Notes: generated by a model not told the origin, from the sequence alone. A DNA stretch of 64,000 nucleotides from Dyella flagellata (GCF_030160275.1 NZ_BSOA01000034.1:62001-126000), one strand, 5' to 3'. Positions 1-8,765 are shown, counted from the first letter of the stretch. Numbers and translations are program-made.

Positions 1-1516
1 TGAAGCACAGCACCACGAAAAGGGTGATCGAGGCGGTGGCGGTGGTGTAGCGCCGCAGCCGCGCAGCAAAAAACAGCACGCCGGACAGCACGACCAGCAA
101 CCATTGCCAGGGGGGCGCAGGCAGCAAACGCAGTGTGGCCCAGCCGATCGCCACGCCGATCAGCGTGCCGGACACTCGTTGCAGCATGCGTGCAAGCGTG
201 GCTCCATAGCTCGGCTGGCAGATCAGCAGCGTGGTCAGCAGAATCCAATAGCCGTGCAGGGGATGCGCCAGGCGCAACACGACGAACCCGGCCGTCAGTG
301 CCAGCGACAGCCGGACCGCATGACGGAAGCGCGATGAGAGCGGGGTGAGCTGGATGGTGATGCGCTCCCATGCTTCGCCCAAGGTTTGCGGTCCCGGGTT
401 CTGCAGCACGCCCTCTTCACCGTCGAGAGTCATGGGCTTGTGCTCGTTTTCCAGTAGGGTCTGGATGGCTAAAAGGTTACGCTGCAGTGCGTCCACGGAG
501 CGCAACAGTTGCTCGGACGGCGGCTGCGGAGCGTCGCGAAGAGCCTGGATCGCGCTGCGCAAATCACTTTGCGCGGCGCGCAGGCCGGCGGCAGGCTGGA
601 GCGGAGTGCGTAGACGCAATGCTTCGGCCTGTCCTCGGCATTGGTGCGCCTGCAGGCGCAGGACGTGTTCGCAGCGGAACAGCACATCACTGTGGTAGAA
701 CGCCTCAGCCAATGCGGCGTAGGGGTAATGAGCTGAGCTGACTCGCTCATGCATGTCCTGCGCCTTGAAGTACAACTGCAGGCGTGCCGCCGTGGCGCCG
801 CGCGGACGGCGCATGCCGATGCGGTCGATCAGCACGAGACGGGTGTCGTTGAGTGCTTCCACCAGCTGTTCGTTCTGCATCGCCAGGGTAAGCAGCAGCC
901 CATCGCGGTCGATGCCCTGCACCGGCGTGAGCAGCGCGGCTTTGGTTTCCAGGTGGTCACCGAGCGCATCGAATACGCGGGCGAGCGTGTGCCTTACGGC
1001 GAGTTGGGGCGAGAGCACGCTCCACAGCAGCGACAGCAAACCGTACCAGGCGGCGCCGGCCAGCAGTTGCAAGGGCTCGGTAAAAAAGCCCGTGGACGGA
1101 TGCGGATGGTCGGCGCCGATCATCGTGTAGACGGCCAGGATCAGCGTGCCGCCGGCGATGGTGGCGTAGCGCGCGCTGATCGCGCCGAGCATCACCAGTA
1201 CGAAGCTCATCGCGGCCAACGCCAAGGCGAACGGCAACGGGTAGGGCAGCAGCCCCTCCACCGCAAAGGCCGTGCCTCCAAAGCAGAACAGGGTGGTCAG
1301 CAAGGTGACGCAACGGCTGCGCCAGTGGTCTTCGGTTTCAGCCAGTGCGCAGGCGATCACTCCGAGCATGGCCGAGTTCATGGCGGACGCATGGTTGCGC
1401 CACAGGCAATACCCAATCACCCCGCCCAGTGCGAGCAGCACGCGCTGGCACTCGGCGAAACGGTCCGAGCCACGCAGGCGGCGCCAGTAGTGGAGCAGGG
1501 CGGGGTGGGAAGGCAT
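1..1516 (-). CDS. yccS: YccS/FUSC-family inner-membrane protein (C-terminus off window)
   Basis: Reading the minus strand from the ATG at 1516 to the window edge gives about 505 uninterrupted codons, beginning MPSHPALLHYWRRLRG. Two hydrophobic clusters are separated by a long soluble helical region. The first cluster lies at about residues 25-165 and contains ISARYATIAGGTLILAVYT. The second starts near residue 415 with LAHPLHGYWILLTTLLICQ, which is characteristic of the C-terminal FUSC half of YccS/YhfK proteins. The family is usually about 700 aa, so roughly the last 200 residues are missing beyond the window. Related proteins are linked to export of aromatic acids and similar compounds; the substrate of this one cannot be read from sequence. 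It is transcribed divergently from the ABC importer at 1613. The family is clear, the function is not. Confidence 0.82.
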   Translation of the reverse strand, partial: MPSHPALLHYWRRLRGSDRFAECQRVLLALGGVIGYCLWRNHASAMNSAMLGVIACALAETEDHWRSRCVTLLTTLFCFGGTAFAVEGLLPYPLPFALALAAMSFVLVMLGAISARYATIAGGTLILAVYTMIGADHPHPSTGFFTEPLQLLAGAAWYGLLSLLWSVLSPQLAVRHTLARVFDALGDHLETKAALLTPVQGIDRDGLLLTLAMQNEQLVEALNDTRLVLIDRIGMRRPRGATAARLQLYFKAQDMHERVSSAHYPYAALAEAFYHSDVLFRCEHVLRLQAHQCRGQAEALRLRTPLQPAAGLRAAQSDLRSAIQALRDAPQPPSEQLLRSVDALQRNLLAIQTLLENEHKPMTLDGEEGVLQNPGPQTLGEAWERITIQLTPLSSRFRHAVRLSLALTAGFVVLRLAHPLHGYWILLTTLLICQPSYGATLARMLQRVSGTLIGVAIGWATLRLLPAPPWQWLLVVLSGVLFFAARLRRYTTATASITLFVVLCF

Positions 1517-1612
1517 GGCGACAAGGATACATGCTGCCATGCAGCATTCTACCTTTCCCGGTGAGGTGGGCATACGCTAGATTCAAGCTTCCGCCGCCAC
1601 CTGCGACCCCGC

Positions 1613-2383
1613 ATGCCATCCATCAGCAGCGCCTCCTCCGAAGCGTTCGAACTACGAGGCGTCAGCAAGCGCTATGGCAACATCGTCGCGCTGGACGAGG
1701 TCAGTCTGCGCTTTCCCGCCGGCAGCAATACCGCTTTGATCGGCAGCAGCGGTTCGGGCAAATCGACCTTGCTGCGCGTGTTGCTGGGACTGGAGTGGCC
1801 CGATCGCGGCGAAATCCGGGTGGATGGCGCCCTGCTGGAGCAGGCGCAAGTGTTGGCGCTGCGTCGGCGTGTGGGCTATGTAATCCAGGAGGGCGGGCTG
1901 TTTCCGCATCTCACCGTGCTCGGCAACCTGGCGCTGTTGCCCCATCACCTGGGCTGGAGCCGGGAGCGTATCCGCCAGCGCGCCGAGGAACTGGCGGCAT
2001 TGACACATTTGCCGTCGGGTGCGCTGGAGCGCTATCCCGCCGAACTGTCAGGCGGGCAGCGGCAGCGCGTGGCCCTGATGCGTGGATTGATGCTCGACCC
2101 CGACGCTTTGCTGCTGGACGAACCGCTGGGCGCACTCGACCCGATCGTGAGGCATGAATTGCAGGACGAATTGAGAGCGATCTTCGATCGGCTCGGCAAG
2201 ACCGTCATCGTGGTGACGCACGACATGGCGGAGGCGGCTTGGTTCGCTGACCGCCTGGTGCTGATGCGCAACGGCAAGGTCGTGCAGGATGGACGACTGG
2301 ATGATCTGTGCAAGCGTCCGGCGGATCCGTTCGTGACCCGCTTCGTGGAAGCGCAGCGCACCTTGCGGGGTGTTTCGGCATGA
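1613..2383 (+). CDS. ABC transporter ATP-binding protein, glycine betaine/choline type
   Basis: This 256-aa ATPase has all nucleotide-binding motifs. Walker A GSSGSGKST is at residues 44-52, the Q-loop is near Q92, the LSGGQ signature is at 145-149, Walker B LLLDE is at 166-170, and the switch histidine is at about 203 in VVTHDMAEA. It closely resembles the ATPases of osmoprotectant importers (OsmV, OpuCA, YehX), but it stops after the core domain and lacks the C-terminal CBS pair of OpuCA. Its TGA overlaps the ATG of the next gene (ATGA), so the two are translationally coupled and form one importer. The substrate is probably a quaternary ammonium compound, judged from the partner protein. 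Confidence 0.9.
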   Translation: MPSISSASSEAFELRGVSKRYGNIVALDEVSLRFPAGSNTALIGSSGSGKSTLLRVLLGLEWPDRGEIRVDGALLEQAQVLALRRRVGYVIQEGGLFPHLTVLGNLALLPHHLGWSRERIRQRAEELAALTHLPSGALERYPAELSGGQRQRVALMRGLMLDPDALLLDEPLGALDPIVRHELQDELRAIFDRLGKTVIVVTHDMAEAAWFADRLVLMRNGKVVQDGRLDDLCKRPADPFVTRFVEAQRTLRGVSA

Positions 2384-3861
2384 AGCACGCATGGCTTGCG
2401 ATGACGGCCATGCTGCTGCTCTCCGGTTTGACGCATGCGGCTCCCGTGCGGATCGGCTCCAAGCAGTTCACCGAATCGGTGATTCTCGGCGAAGTGGCGC
2501 GTCTGGCGTCGAGGCAAGCCGGTGTTCAAGCCGTGCATCAACGCGAGCTGGGTGGCACTGCCATTCTGTGGAGCGCATTGCAGCACGGCGATATCGACGC
2601 TTATCCCGAATACACCGGGACGCTTACGCACGAGCTGCTGAAAAATGTTCCGCCGGATGCGGACATCCCAACGCTGCGCGCCGCGCTCAAGCCGCTTGGG
2701 ATCGGCATCACCGACTCGCTCGGTTTTGATGACACCTATGCCATTGGCATGCGCGCCGACCGTGCGGCGCGGCTGGGCATCCAGCGCCTGTCCGACCTGG
2801 CGGCGCACCCGGAGCTGCGTTTCGGCTTTTCCAATGAATTCATGGCGCGCAGCGACGGCTGGCCGGGTTTGCGCCAGCGTTACGGCTTGCCGCAGGCGCA
2901 AGTGCGCGGCCTGGACCACGTGCTTTCCTATCGCGCGTTAGCCAGCGATGCGGTGGATGCGATCGATCTCTACAGCACTGATGCGGAGATTCCGTACTAC
3001 CACCTGCGTACGCTGGACGACGACCGGCACTATTTTCCGCACTATGAAGCCGTCTATGTGTACCGACTCGACCTGGAGCAGCGGTCGCCGGCCTTCGTCG
3101 AAAGCTTGCAAAAACTCAGTGGCCGCATCGACGCAGACGCCATGCGGCAGATGAACGCAATGGTGAAGCTGCATGGCGAAAAGGAAACGGTAGTGGCTGC
3201 GGGCTTTCTTGGCGTGCAACCGGATGGCGACGGCAGCGGGATGTGGATGCGTTTGTGGCTGCGAACGGTTGAGCATCTACGCCTGGTGCTGATCTCACTC
3301 ACCGCCGCCGTGCTGATCGCGATACCGCTGGGCGTATTCGCGGCGCGCGCAAAACGGCTCGGGCACGTAGTCATGGCGCTCAGCGGCGTGCTGCAGACCA
3401 TCCCGTCGCTGGCCATGTTCGTGTTCATGATTCCCTTGTTCGGCATCGGTACCTGGCCGGCCATTGCCGCGTTGTTTCTGTACAGCCTGTTGCCGATTGT
3501 GCGCAATACCTATGCAGGGCTTACCGGCATTCCACCGGATCTGCGCGAATCCGCTGCCGCACTGGGTTTGCCGCGTGGCGTGCGGCTGCGTCGGGTGGAG
3601 CTGCCGATGGCCATGCGTGCGATCCTGGCAGGGATCAAGACCGCTGCGGTGATCAATGTCGGCACCGCGACGCTGGGTGCGCTCATCGGTGCGGGAGGAT
3701 ACGGACAACCTATCGTTACCGGCATCCGGCTGGACGACACGGGCCTGATCCTGGAAGGTGCCATTCCCGCCGCGTGCATGGCGCTGGTGGTGCAGGGTTT
3801 GTTCGAGGGCGTGGAGCGTTGGCTTACTCCGCGCGGTATGCGGCTTGAGGCAAGGCAGTAG
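2380..3861 (+). CDS. Fused substrate-binding protein/permease of an osmoprotectant-type ABC importer
   Basis: This 493-aa protein starts at the ATG overlapping the upstream stop; it opens with a signal sequence (MKHAWLAMTAMLLLSGLTHA). Residues ~22-285 form an OpuAC/OsmF-like periplasmic binding domain (RIGSKQFTESVILGEV, then TEYTG-like YPEYTGTLTHELL). After residue ~290 come several membrane spans and a BPD-type permease with QTIPSLAMFVFMIPLFGIG and the EAA-loop-like ESAAALGLPRG. With the ATPase at 1613 it would make a complete importer from two genes. The binding domain precedes the permease here, whereas the familiar OpuA- and EgtU-type fusions carry it at the C-terminus. A reading frame continues upstream to 2308, but the signal peptide and ATGA overlap favour 2380. 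Ligand identity is inferred. Confidence 0.88.
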   Translation: MKHAWLAMTAMLLLSGLTHAAPVRIGSKQFTESVILGEVARLASRQAGVQAVHQRELGGTAILWSALQHGDIDAYPEYTGTLTHELLKNVPPDADIPTLRAALKPLGIGITDSLGFDDTYAIGMRADRAARLGIQRLSDLAAHPELRFGFSNEFMARSDGWPGLRQRYGLPQAQVRGLDHVLSYRALASDAVDAIDLYSTDAEIPYYHLRTLDDDRHYFPHYEAVYVYRLDLEQRSPAFVESLQKLSGRIDADAMRQMNAMVKLHGEKETVVAAGFLGVQPDGDGSGMWMRLWLRTVEHLRLVLISLTAAVLIAIPLGVFAARAKRLGHVVMALSGVLQTIPSLAMFVFMIPLFGIGTWPAIAALFLYSLLPIVRNTYAGLTGIPPDLRESAAALGLPRGVRLRRVELPMAMRAILAGIKTAAVINVGTATLGALIGAGGYGQPIVTGIRLDDTGLILEGAIPAACMALVVQGLFEGVERWLTPRGMRLEARQ

Positions 3862-3867
3862 AGCACC

Positions 3868-4060
3868 AGGGATGCTCTGATCTATTCCACGTACCCATCA
3901 CCGCACTGTATGCGCGCCTCGCAGCGAGTAGGTTGGGATGCCAATCCCAGCTTTCCACACGGAATCCCGATGCTGGGATTGTCATCCCAGCCTACACGCT
4001 TACGTCGCTGCGGGCCTTCTGGACGTCATGCTGGGCACGCGGAATAGATCAGAGATCCCT
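3868..4060. repeat. Composite inverted-repeat element containing a REP-like core
   Basis: The outer arms are inverted copies. Positions 3868-3888 read agggatgctctgatctattc and one more c; positions 4041-4060 read ggaatagatcagagatccct, differing by one missing base. Between them lies the 68-bp palindrome at 3928-3995. The left arm extended to 3893 is an exact 26-base reverse-complement match to 54541-54566. The unit fills the space between two convergent genes, starting 7 bases after one stop codon and ending 10 bases before the other. It looks like a small non-autonomous palindromic element or a bidirectional terminator. Confidence 0.75.
3928..3995. repeat. Dispersed REP-like palindrome, copy 1
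   Basis: A 68-bp imperfect inverted repeat runs from gtaggttgggatgccaatcc to the complementary arm ending cctac. Close copies are at 15373-15440, 33641-33719, 36110-36174 and 59579-59646. Each arm itself carries the short palindrome gggat-n3-atccc, so a double hairpin can form. Confidence 0.85.
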
Positions 4061-4070
4061 AGCCTGCCTA

Positions 4071-4574
4071 TCAACGGGAGCGGTGCGTACTCAGCTTCGC
4101 CCCGCCTTTGGCTGCGTCCACGCTGCGCTGCACGTCTTCCTGCGAAGCGCGGCCCACAGCTGGCCACATCTGCGGATTCTCGCCACGATGCTTCTTCTGC
4201 TCCGGCGAACGCACGGAACTCGCACCAGCGCTCTCCAGCAAGGCGCATGCGTCATCCATCGACATTTCGCCGTGCAATTCGATCACCAGGGTGGAGTGCC
4301 CGATCAGGCTGGGGTCGGGCAGCTGCATGGGCGTACGGTCGGAAAAAGTGGCGCGCTTGGGCCTTTCACGCCCGGTCGTCGTATCGATGCGGCCGGTGTG
4401 GCTGACCTCAGAAATCACCGTGGTCGGCGCACTGGAACTGGAGGGTGAATTTCCGACGCTTTCATCGCAGCTCAGAACAATTTGTTCACGCGGCAGACCC
4501 CGCGACAATAACTTTTCGGCAGCTGCACTGGCTTCGAATTGCGTATCAAAACAGGCGACGACAAGTTCGGCCAT
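4071..4574 (-). CDS. Small conserved protein, possibly a YflT-like stress domain
   Basis: This 167-aa soluble protein begins MAELVVACFDTQFEASAAAE, followed by KLLSRGLPREQIVLS. That beta-alpha pattern resembles the N-terminus of general-stress YflT/17M-type domains, but I am not sure of the family. A Ser-rich linker follows at about residue 45-55, then a second beta-rich segment (LIGHSTLVIELHGEM) and a polar, basic tail. The ATG at 4574 is preferred over one at 4694 because it has GGAG about ten bases upstream and the longer version adds a low-quality leader. The stop at 4071 lies just beyond the composite repeat. Function unknown. Confidence 0.6.
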   Translation of the reverse strand: MAELVVACFDTQFEASAAAEKLLSRGLPREQIVLSCDESVGNSPSSSSAPTTVISEVSHTGRIDTTTGRERPKRATFSDRTPMQLPDPSLIGHSTLVIELHGEMSMDDACALLESAGASSVRSPEQKKHRGENPQMWPAVGRASQEDVQRSVDAAKGGAKLSTHRSR

Positions 4575-4758
4575 GACCGTGCTCCGCTTCTGATCGCTAT
4601 TGCGTGGAAACTGTAGAACTTCAAACATAACTCGCACGTGAGCGCAGCGAATAAAGCATGCTGTGTCATGTAAAGGCATGTGCACGTTCGACAACTGGAT
4701 ACGTACGAGTCATGTCGCCTATGTCAACTATGCGCGGCACTTGTCGGCAGATGGATTC

Positions 4759-5217
4759 ATGTCGCCGCTCAAATCATTCCTTGTAGTGGCGTTCATATCG
4801 CTGACGGTTTTGTCCGCCCGGGCGCAAAACGGAACTGCCAAGGTGTCCAATGCGGTTACCGGTGCAGCCGGTTCGCATACCGCCCAGGACGTCCGTTTCG
4901 TAATGGCCGTTTCCGCCGCGAACAAGACCATCGCGAAGTGCTCGCGCTATTCCAAGCCGAATCCACAATGCCTGCGGCACTGGCGGCGTGCTGGTCGGGT
5001 CGCCGATGGGCGACGGCGGAGGTTCCGGATCGGTAAGCGGCGGGTGTTCCGGTGTCGGCAGTGGCGGCTCGGGGTCTGGGTCTGGATTTTCGGGTGCAGG
5101 AGCCGGCGCCGGTGGATTTGGCTCGGGCACTTCCCCGTAGACTGGCAGCGCCACGTGCGGCCACAAACGAACCAGTACGGGCCGCAAGCGAGCCGCCAGC
5201 AAGCGATCGAGTGCTAA
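4759..5217 (+). pseudogene. Signal-peptide ORF with disrupted C-terminal part
   Basis: From the ATG at 4759 the frame encodes a good signal peptide (MSPLKSFLVVAFISLTVLSA, then RAQ) and about 35 plausible mature residues (HTAQDVRFVMAVSAANKTIA). Beyond residue ~55 it becomes Arg/Trp-rich and unlike a natural protein. Shifting frame near 4935 gives EVLALFQAESTMPAALAAC, which would continue the first part better and vaguely resembles the helical DUF4142 type found intact at 13776. A frameshifted remnant of an exported protein is the likeliest reading. Real expression is doubtful. Confidence 0.3.
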
Positions 5218-5233
5218 GCGCGCCAACGCGTCA

Positions 5234-5424
5234 TTGCGAGCGTTGCGCAAGGAAGGGCGAGGCGCCGTTTCCAAGTCTGCCTTGTCGGCACAGGGCAAGC
5301 GTGCTGCATCCAAGCGAAGTTCCGCCTCGCGCTCGGCGGCGGCGAAGACGCCGCGCGTACGAAAGGCGCACGAGGCCGATCGGCTGCAGCGAAAAAGGCG
5401 GCGAGGACGAGGAAAGCCGGCTGA
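5234..5424 (+). pseudogene. Possible frameshifted remnant of a histone H1-like Lys/Ala-rich protein
   Basis: The plus frame from 5234 contains AQGKRAASKRSSASRSAAAK, followed shortly by HEADRLQRKRRRGRG. Moving one frame over near 5365 gives RGRSAAAKKAARTRKAG and a TGA at 5422. Both halves look like the AAKK-type tails of bacterial histone-like proteins, and one indel would join them. GC-rich DNA can give such composition by chance, so this is only a suggestion. Confidence 0.18.
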
Positions 5425-5497
5425 TCCGAAGTGTCGAATCTGGCCGGCGGGTGCTCGCTTCCCTGCATGTAGTACCCGACGAAGCGGCGTCAAGATG

Positions 5498-5701
5498 TCA
5501 GCCCTGATCGTCCAGCTCCGATGCATTCAACACCGCCGCCATTTCCGCATCGCCATTGATCAGTTCGGTCCACTTCAACTCGATACCCTTACGGTGGGCC
5601 TTGCGGGTGATTTTCAGCCCGGCGGCGTCCAGCACCACGGTGTAGGGGTGTCCTTCTACGTCGATTTCGCGCCTCAGGGGTTTATCCAGCGTTGTTGTCA
5701 T
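5498..5701 (-). CDS. Small conserved hypothetical protein
   Basis: This 67-aa acidic soluble protein starts MTTTLDKPLRREIDVEGHPY and continues TVVLDAAGLKITRKAHRKG. The pattern suggests a short beta-sheet domain; no signal peptide or membrane span is present. GGAG lies ten bases ahead of the ATG at 5701. I do not recognise a named family. It is flanked by degraded sequence on both sides, which makes its clean frame and start site notable. Confidence 0.6.
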   Translation of the reverse strand: MTTTLDKPLRREIDVEGHPYTVVLDAAGLKITRKAHRKGIELKWTELINGDAEMAAVLNASELDDQG

Positions 5702-5897
5702 AAGCGATACTCCGGGGTCGACAAAACGAGATCACGGCTCGCCGCGGCGGCCCTGTGTAGGAAGACCTTGCAACGGCATATGTCAAGGACAGGGCAAGTG
5801 AATGTGACCAGGATGTTGGCCAGGCCTCGCGTTCAGCGCGCAGGCTGGTGAAGCGTAGCTTGGGTGAAAACCTTGCATCGGATGCCCATGCATGGGC

Positions 5898-6215
5898 TCA
5901 CTCCCCATGGCGAAGTTTTTCCGTCAGCTTGCGCGCATCCAAGGGTGCTTTTACCTTGGCATCGTTGTCGAAGTAGCAATAGATGTCACGGCTGGCACGC
6001 TTGCGCGGCTTCTTGCCGCTGCAGCGCTTGGCATCCCCGGGTTCGCCGCCTAGTCGCCATGCATCGATACGTTTGCGCCAGCGATCAAGCGCGGCGTTGG
6101 AATAGCCGCTGGCATAAAGTTGCTTGTCGCCATGCGGGCGCAAGTACAGGATGCTGGCGGTGACGTCCTCAAGGAAAGGCCATTTGTCGGCGGAGTCGGC
6201 CGTCACTAATGCCAC
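5898..6215 (-). pseudogene. 5'-truncated DUF72 (YecE-like) gene
   Basis: The 105-aa frame beginning at a GTG matches only the C-terminal third of DUF72 proteins. It contains TADSADKWPFLEDVTASILY, LRPHGDKQLYASGYSNAALD and RDIYCYFDNDAKVKAPLDAR, all highly typical of that family. Complete members are about 240-300 aa, so the N-terminal two thirds are absent. Just upstream on the minus strand, other frames show LREAR-like residues and then stops, consistent with deletion plus frameshift. The remaining fragment is unlikely to be functional. Confidence 0.75.
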
Positions 6216-6391
6216 GTTGGGGCGACTGCGATGTGCAATCGCGCCTCACGCAGGTAAAGCAGACGGCGCCGTGCGAAAAAAATGGCTGCGTGTCGCCATC
6301 ACGGCGATCTAATCTTCACTTCAGGAAAACTGCCTGCGTCGCATCGTGCGGCCTGTACGTAACGTTTCATTCCATCAGAGGCGATATCCGC

Positions 6392-6553
6392 GTGGAGATC
6401 GATCACATATGTGCGTATGGGCCTTGCCAATGCAAGGTGGCGGAAGCCGGGCAGTATTGCAGCGACGACTGCCGCAAGGCGGACCAGCTGCGAGCGGAAG
6501 GCACGCAGTGCAGTTGCGGGCATGACGCCTGCACGGCTACTCAAAACGCCTGA
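6392..6553 (+). CDS. Metallothionein-like cysteine-rich protein
   Basis: This 53-aa protein has eight cysteines (residues 7, 12, 14, 23, 27, 40, 42, 47) and histidines 5 and 44. The spacing CAYGPCQC, then YCSDDC, then CSCGHDAC resembles the bacterial SmtA-type metallothionein family (about 56 aa, zinc/cadmium cluster). The start is a GTG with AGAGG ten bases upstream; no in-frame ATG is available at a sensible position. Its stop lies 25 bases before the transketolase ATG, so co-transcription is possible. No adjacent SmtB/ArsR repressor is seen. Likely a cytosolic zinc or cadmium buffer. Confidence 0.72.
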   Translation: MEIDHICAYGPCQCKVAEAGQYCSDDCRKADQLRAEGTQCSCGHDACTATQNA

Positions 6554-6578
6554 ATCGCCTTTTTTTCGCACGACACGC

Positions 6579-8624
6579 ATGTCTTCGCAGCTTGACCAGC
6601 AGTGCATCGACACGATCCGCTTTCTCGCCGTCGACATGGTGCAGAAAGCTGACAGCGGACACCCTGGCCTGCCGCTCGGTGCCGCGCCCATGGCCTATGT
6701 GCTGTGGGATCGCTACCTGAAGCACAACCCGGCCAATCCGCATTGGGCCGATCGCGATCGCTTCGTGCTTTCAGCCGGGCACGGCTCGGCGCTGCTCTAT
6801 GCGTTGCTGTTCCTGAGCGGCTACGGCCTCACGCTCGACGACTTGCGCCAATTTCGGCAGTGGGGCAGCAAGACCCCTGGGCATCCGGAACGCGGACTCA
6901 CTCCCGGTGTGGAAGTGACCACTGGCCCGCTGGGGCAGGGGTTCGGCAATGCCGTGGGCATGGCGATTGCCGAAGCGCAGCTGGCTGCGGGCTATAACCG
7001 CGACACCTACAAGCCGTTCGATCACTACACCTACGTGCTCGCCAGCGATGGCGACCTGATGGAGGGCGTGGCCTCCGAGGCGGCATCACTGGCCGGTCAT
7101 TTGAAACTGGGTCGGCTGATCGTTTTCTACGACGACAACCGTGTCACGTTGGCCGGCGCTACGGATGTCACTTTTTCGGAGAACCGCGTCCAGCGCTTCC
7201 AGGCCTATGGTTGGCATACGGTCGCGGTGAACGACGGCAACGACCTGGCTTCGATCGACCTGGCTTTGAGTCAGGCGCGGCGCGAAGTGGCGCGCCCTTC
7301 GTTGATCAGCGTTCGCACCCATATCGGTTTTGGCTCGCCCCTACAGGATAGCTACAAAGCGCATGGTTCCCCGCTGGGCGAGGACAACGTACGCAAGACC
7401 AAGGAAAAGCTCGGTTGGCCGCTGCAACCGGATTTCCTGGTGCCCAATGAAGTGCTGTCGCACATGCGCAAGCAAGCCATGCGCGGTCATGAGCAGGAGG
7501 ATGACTGGGCGCGGATGATGAAGGAGTATCAGGAGCACTACCCCGAGCTGTGGCGGGAACTCGATACCCGTCTGCGCGATCAGCTGCCGGAAGGGTGGGA
7601 TGCGGACATCCCGACCTTTGCGCCGGATGAGACCGGATTGGCCACGCGCGAGTCGTCGGGCAAGGTCATGAACGCTCTGGCGCCGCGGCTTCCCGCCTTG
7701 GCGGGCGGTTCGGCCGACTTGGATCCTTCCACCAAGACGGCGCTGAGCAAGTTCGGCGATTTCCGGCCGCCACGCACGGGGGAAGCCGGCCGACGCGAAC
7801 TGGTCGTCGAGCATGGCGACTACACCGGGCGCAACATTCATTTCGGCGTGCGCGAACATGCCATGGGAGCCATCGTCAACGGCCTTGCCGCGCATGGCGG
7901 ATTCCTTCCTTATGGCGCCACCTTTCTGACCTTCTCCGATTACATGCGACCGCCGATACGCCTGGCCGCATTGATGGGTTTGCACGTAGTACACGTGTTT
8001 ACCCACGACAGCCTGGCGCTCGGCGAAGACGGGCCCACGCATCAGCCGGTGGAACACCTCGCCTGCCTGCGCGCGATTCCTGGTGCGATCGTGATTCGTC
8101 CGGCGGATGCCAATGAAACGGCGGTGGCGTGGAAGCTTGCGGTGGAAACGCGCGACCGCCCCGTGCTGTTGGCGCTGAGCCGGCAAAAGCTGCCTACGTT
8201 CGATCGCAGTCGCTACGCTTCGGCCGAAGGGCTGCGCCGGGGCGCCTATGTACTGGCCGATCCGCCTACGGGCAGGCCCGCTCTGATCCTGATCGCCAGC
8301 GGCTCGGAGGTACGGCTGATCGTGGAGGCTGCTAAACGACTCGGCGAGGAGGGCATAGCAGTGCGTTGCGTTTCGATGCCCAGCCACGAACTATTCGAGG
8401 CCCTGCCGCAGGACGAGCGCGATAAGGTGCTGCCACCCTCGACCGGTGCACGCCTGGTAGTGGAAATGGGCATTGCGCAGGGCTGGGAAAAGTACATTGG
8501 CCCGCGGGGCGCCATGCTGGGTGTGAACCGGTTTGGGGCTTCGGCACCGGGTGAAACGGTGGCGCGGGAATATGGGTTTACGGTCGAGCGGGTATGTGCG
8601 GCGGCCAGGGCCCTGCTCGCTTGA
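6579..8624 (+). CDS. tkt: Transketolase
   Basis: This 681-aa thiamine-diphosphate enzyme transfers two-carbon units between sugar phosphates in the pentose phosphate pathway. The N-terminus has [20 protein letters not shown], and TPGHPE and [14 protein letters not shown] follow. The ThDP motif GDGDLMEG-like [20 protein letters not shown] lies near residue 155-175. The C-terminal half contains [15 protein letters not shown] and the phosphate-binding SRQKLP. Length matches the family (~660-680). An upstream extension to 6411 is open but runs through the metallothionein gene in another frame, so the ATG at 6579 is taken. No other pentose phosphate or Calvin genes are adjacent. Confidence 0.96.
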   Translation: MSSQLDQQCIDTIRFLAVDMVQKADSGHPGLPLGAAPMAYVLWDRYLKHNPANPHWADRDRFVLSAGHGSALLYALLFLSGYGLTLDDLRQFRQWGSKTPGHPERGLTPGVEVTTGPLGQGFGNAVGMAIAEAQLAAGYNRDTYKPFDHYTYVLASDGDLMEGVASEAASLAGHLKLGRLIVFYDDNRVTLAGATDVTFSENRVQRFQAYGWHTVAVNDGNDLASIDLALSQARREVARPSLISVRTHIGFGSPLQDSYKAHGSPLGEDNVRKTKEKLGWPLQPDFLVPNEVLSHMRKQAMRGHEQEDDWARMMKEYQEHYPELWRELDTRLRDQLPEGWDADIPTFAPDETGLATRESSGKVMNALAPRLPALAGGSADLDPSTKTALSKFGDFRPPRTGEAGRRELVVEHGDYTGRNIHFGVREHAMGAIVNGLAAHGGFLPYGATFLTFSDYMRPPIRLAALMGLHVVHVFTHDSLALGEDGPTHQPVEHLACLRAIPGAIVIRPADANETAVAWKLAVETRDRPVLLALSRQKLPTFDRSRYASAEGLRRGAYVLADPPTGRPALILIASGSEVRLIVEAAKRLGEEGIAVRCVSMPSHELFEALPQDERDKVLPPSTGARLVVEMGIAQGWEKYIGPRGAMLGVNRFGASAPGETVAREYGFTVERVCAAARALLA

Positions 8625-8733
8625 TGGCAAGAACCAGGGGCATGGACTGGCTGGGACTAAAGTTCAGTAAAGGATGGCTGGCAAGGGCCGGGAGGCCGGA
8701 TTGTCAGGGTTATTCGGAATTTGAAACATGACG

Positions 8734-8765
8734 TTGACAATTACTCCACGAAATCTTGCATACAA
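8734..8765 (+). promoter_or_regulatory. Candidate sigma-70 promoter for the small lipoprotein gene
   Basis: A perfect TTGACA occurs at 8734-8739 and an AT-rich TTGCATACAA block follows at 8756-8765 with 16-20 bp spacing, in otherwise GC-rich DNA. The -10 match is weak. It would leave a leader of about 110 bases before the ATG at 8879. Confidence 0.35.

Larger units (their letters stand above)
4575..5497. other. Poorly coding region with probable gene debris
   Basis: No convincing intact gene is seen in these ~920 bases. Three fragments are visible: a signal-peptide ORF on the plus strand (4759-5217), a Lys/Ala-rich basic frame on the plus strand (5234-5424), and a Pro/Glu/Asp-rich frame on the minus strand around 4990-5165 (for example EVPEPNPPAPAPAPENPDPD) that reads as Gly/Ser-rich on the plus strand. 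The last could be a short proline-rich protein with a non-ATG start, but no ribosome site supports it. Confidence 0.45.

Noticed and set aside
3868..4060. CRISPR-like array from repeated ggaatagatc and tgggat motifs
   Set aside because: Units are inverted palindromes, not regularly spaced direct repeats with unique spacers, and no cas genes are present.
4774..5526. 250-codon minus-strand frame with a proline-rich centre
   Set aside because: Only the short central part looks like protein; the ends resemble translated non-coding DNA and no start is supported. Described instead as debris.
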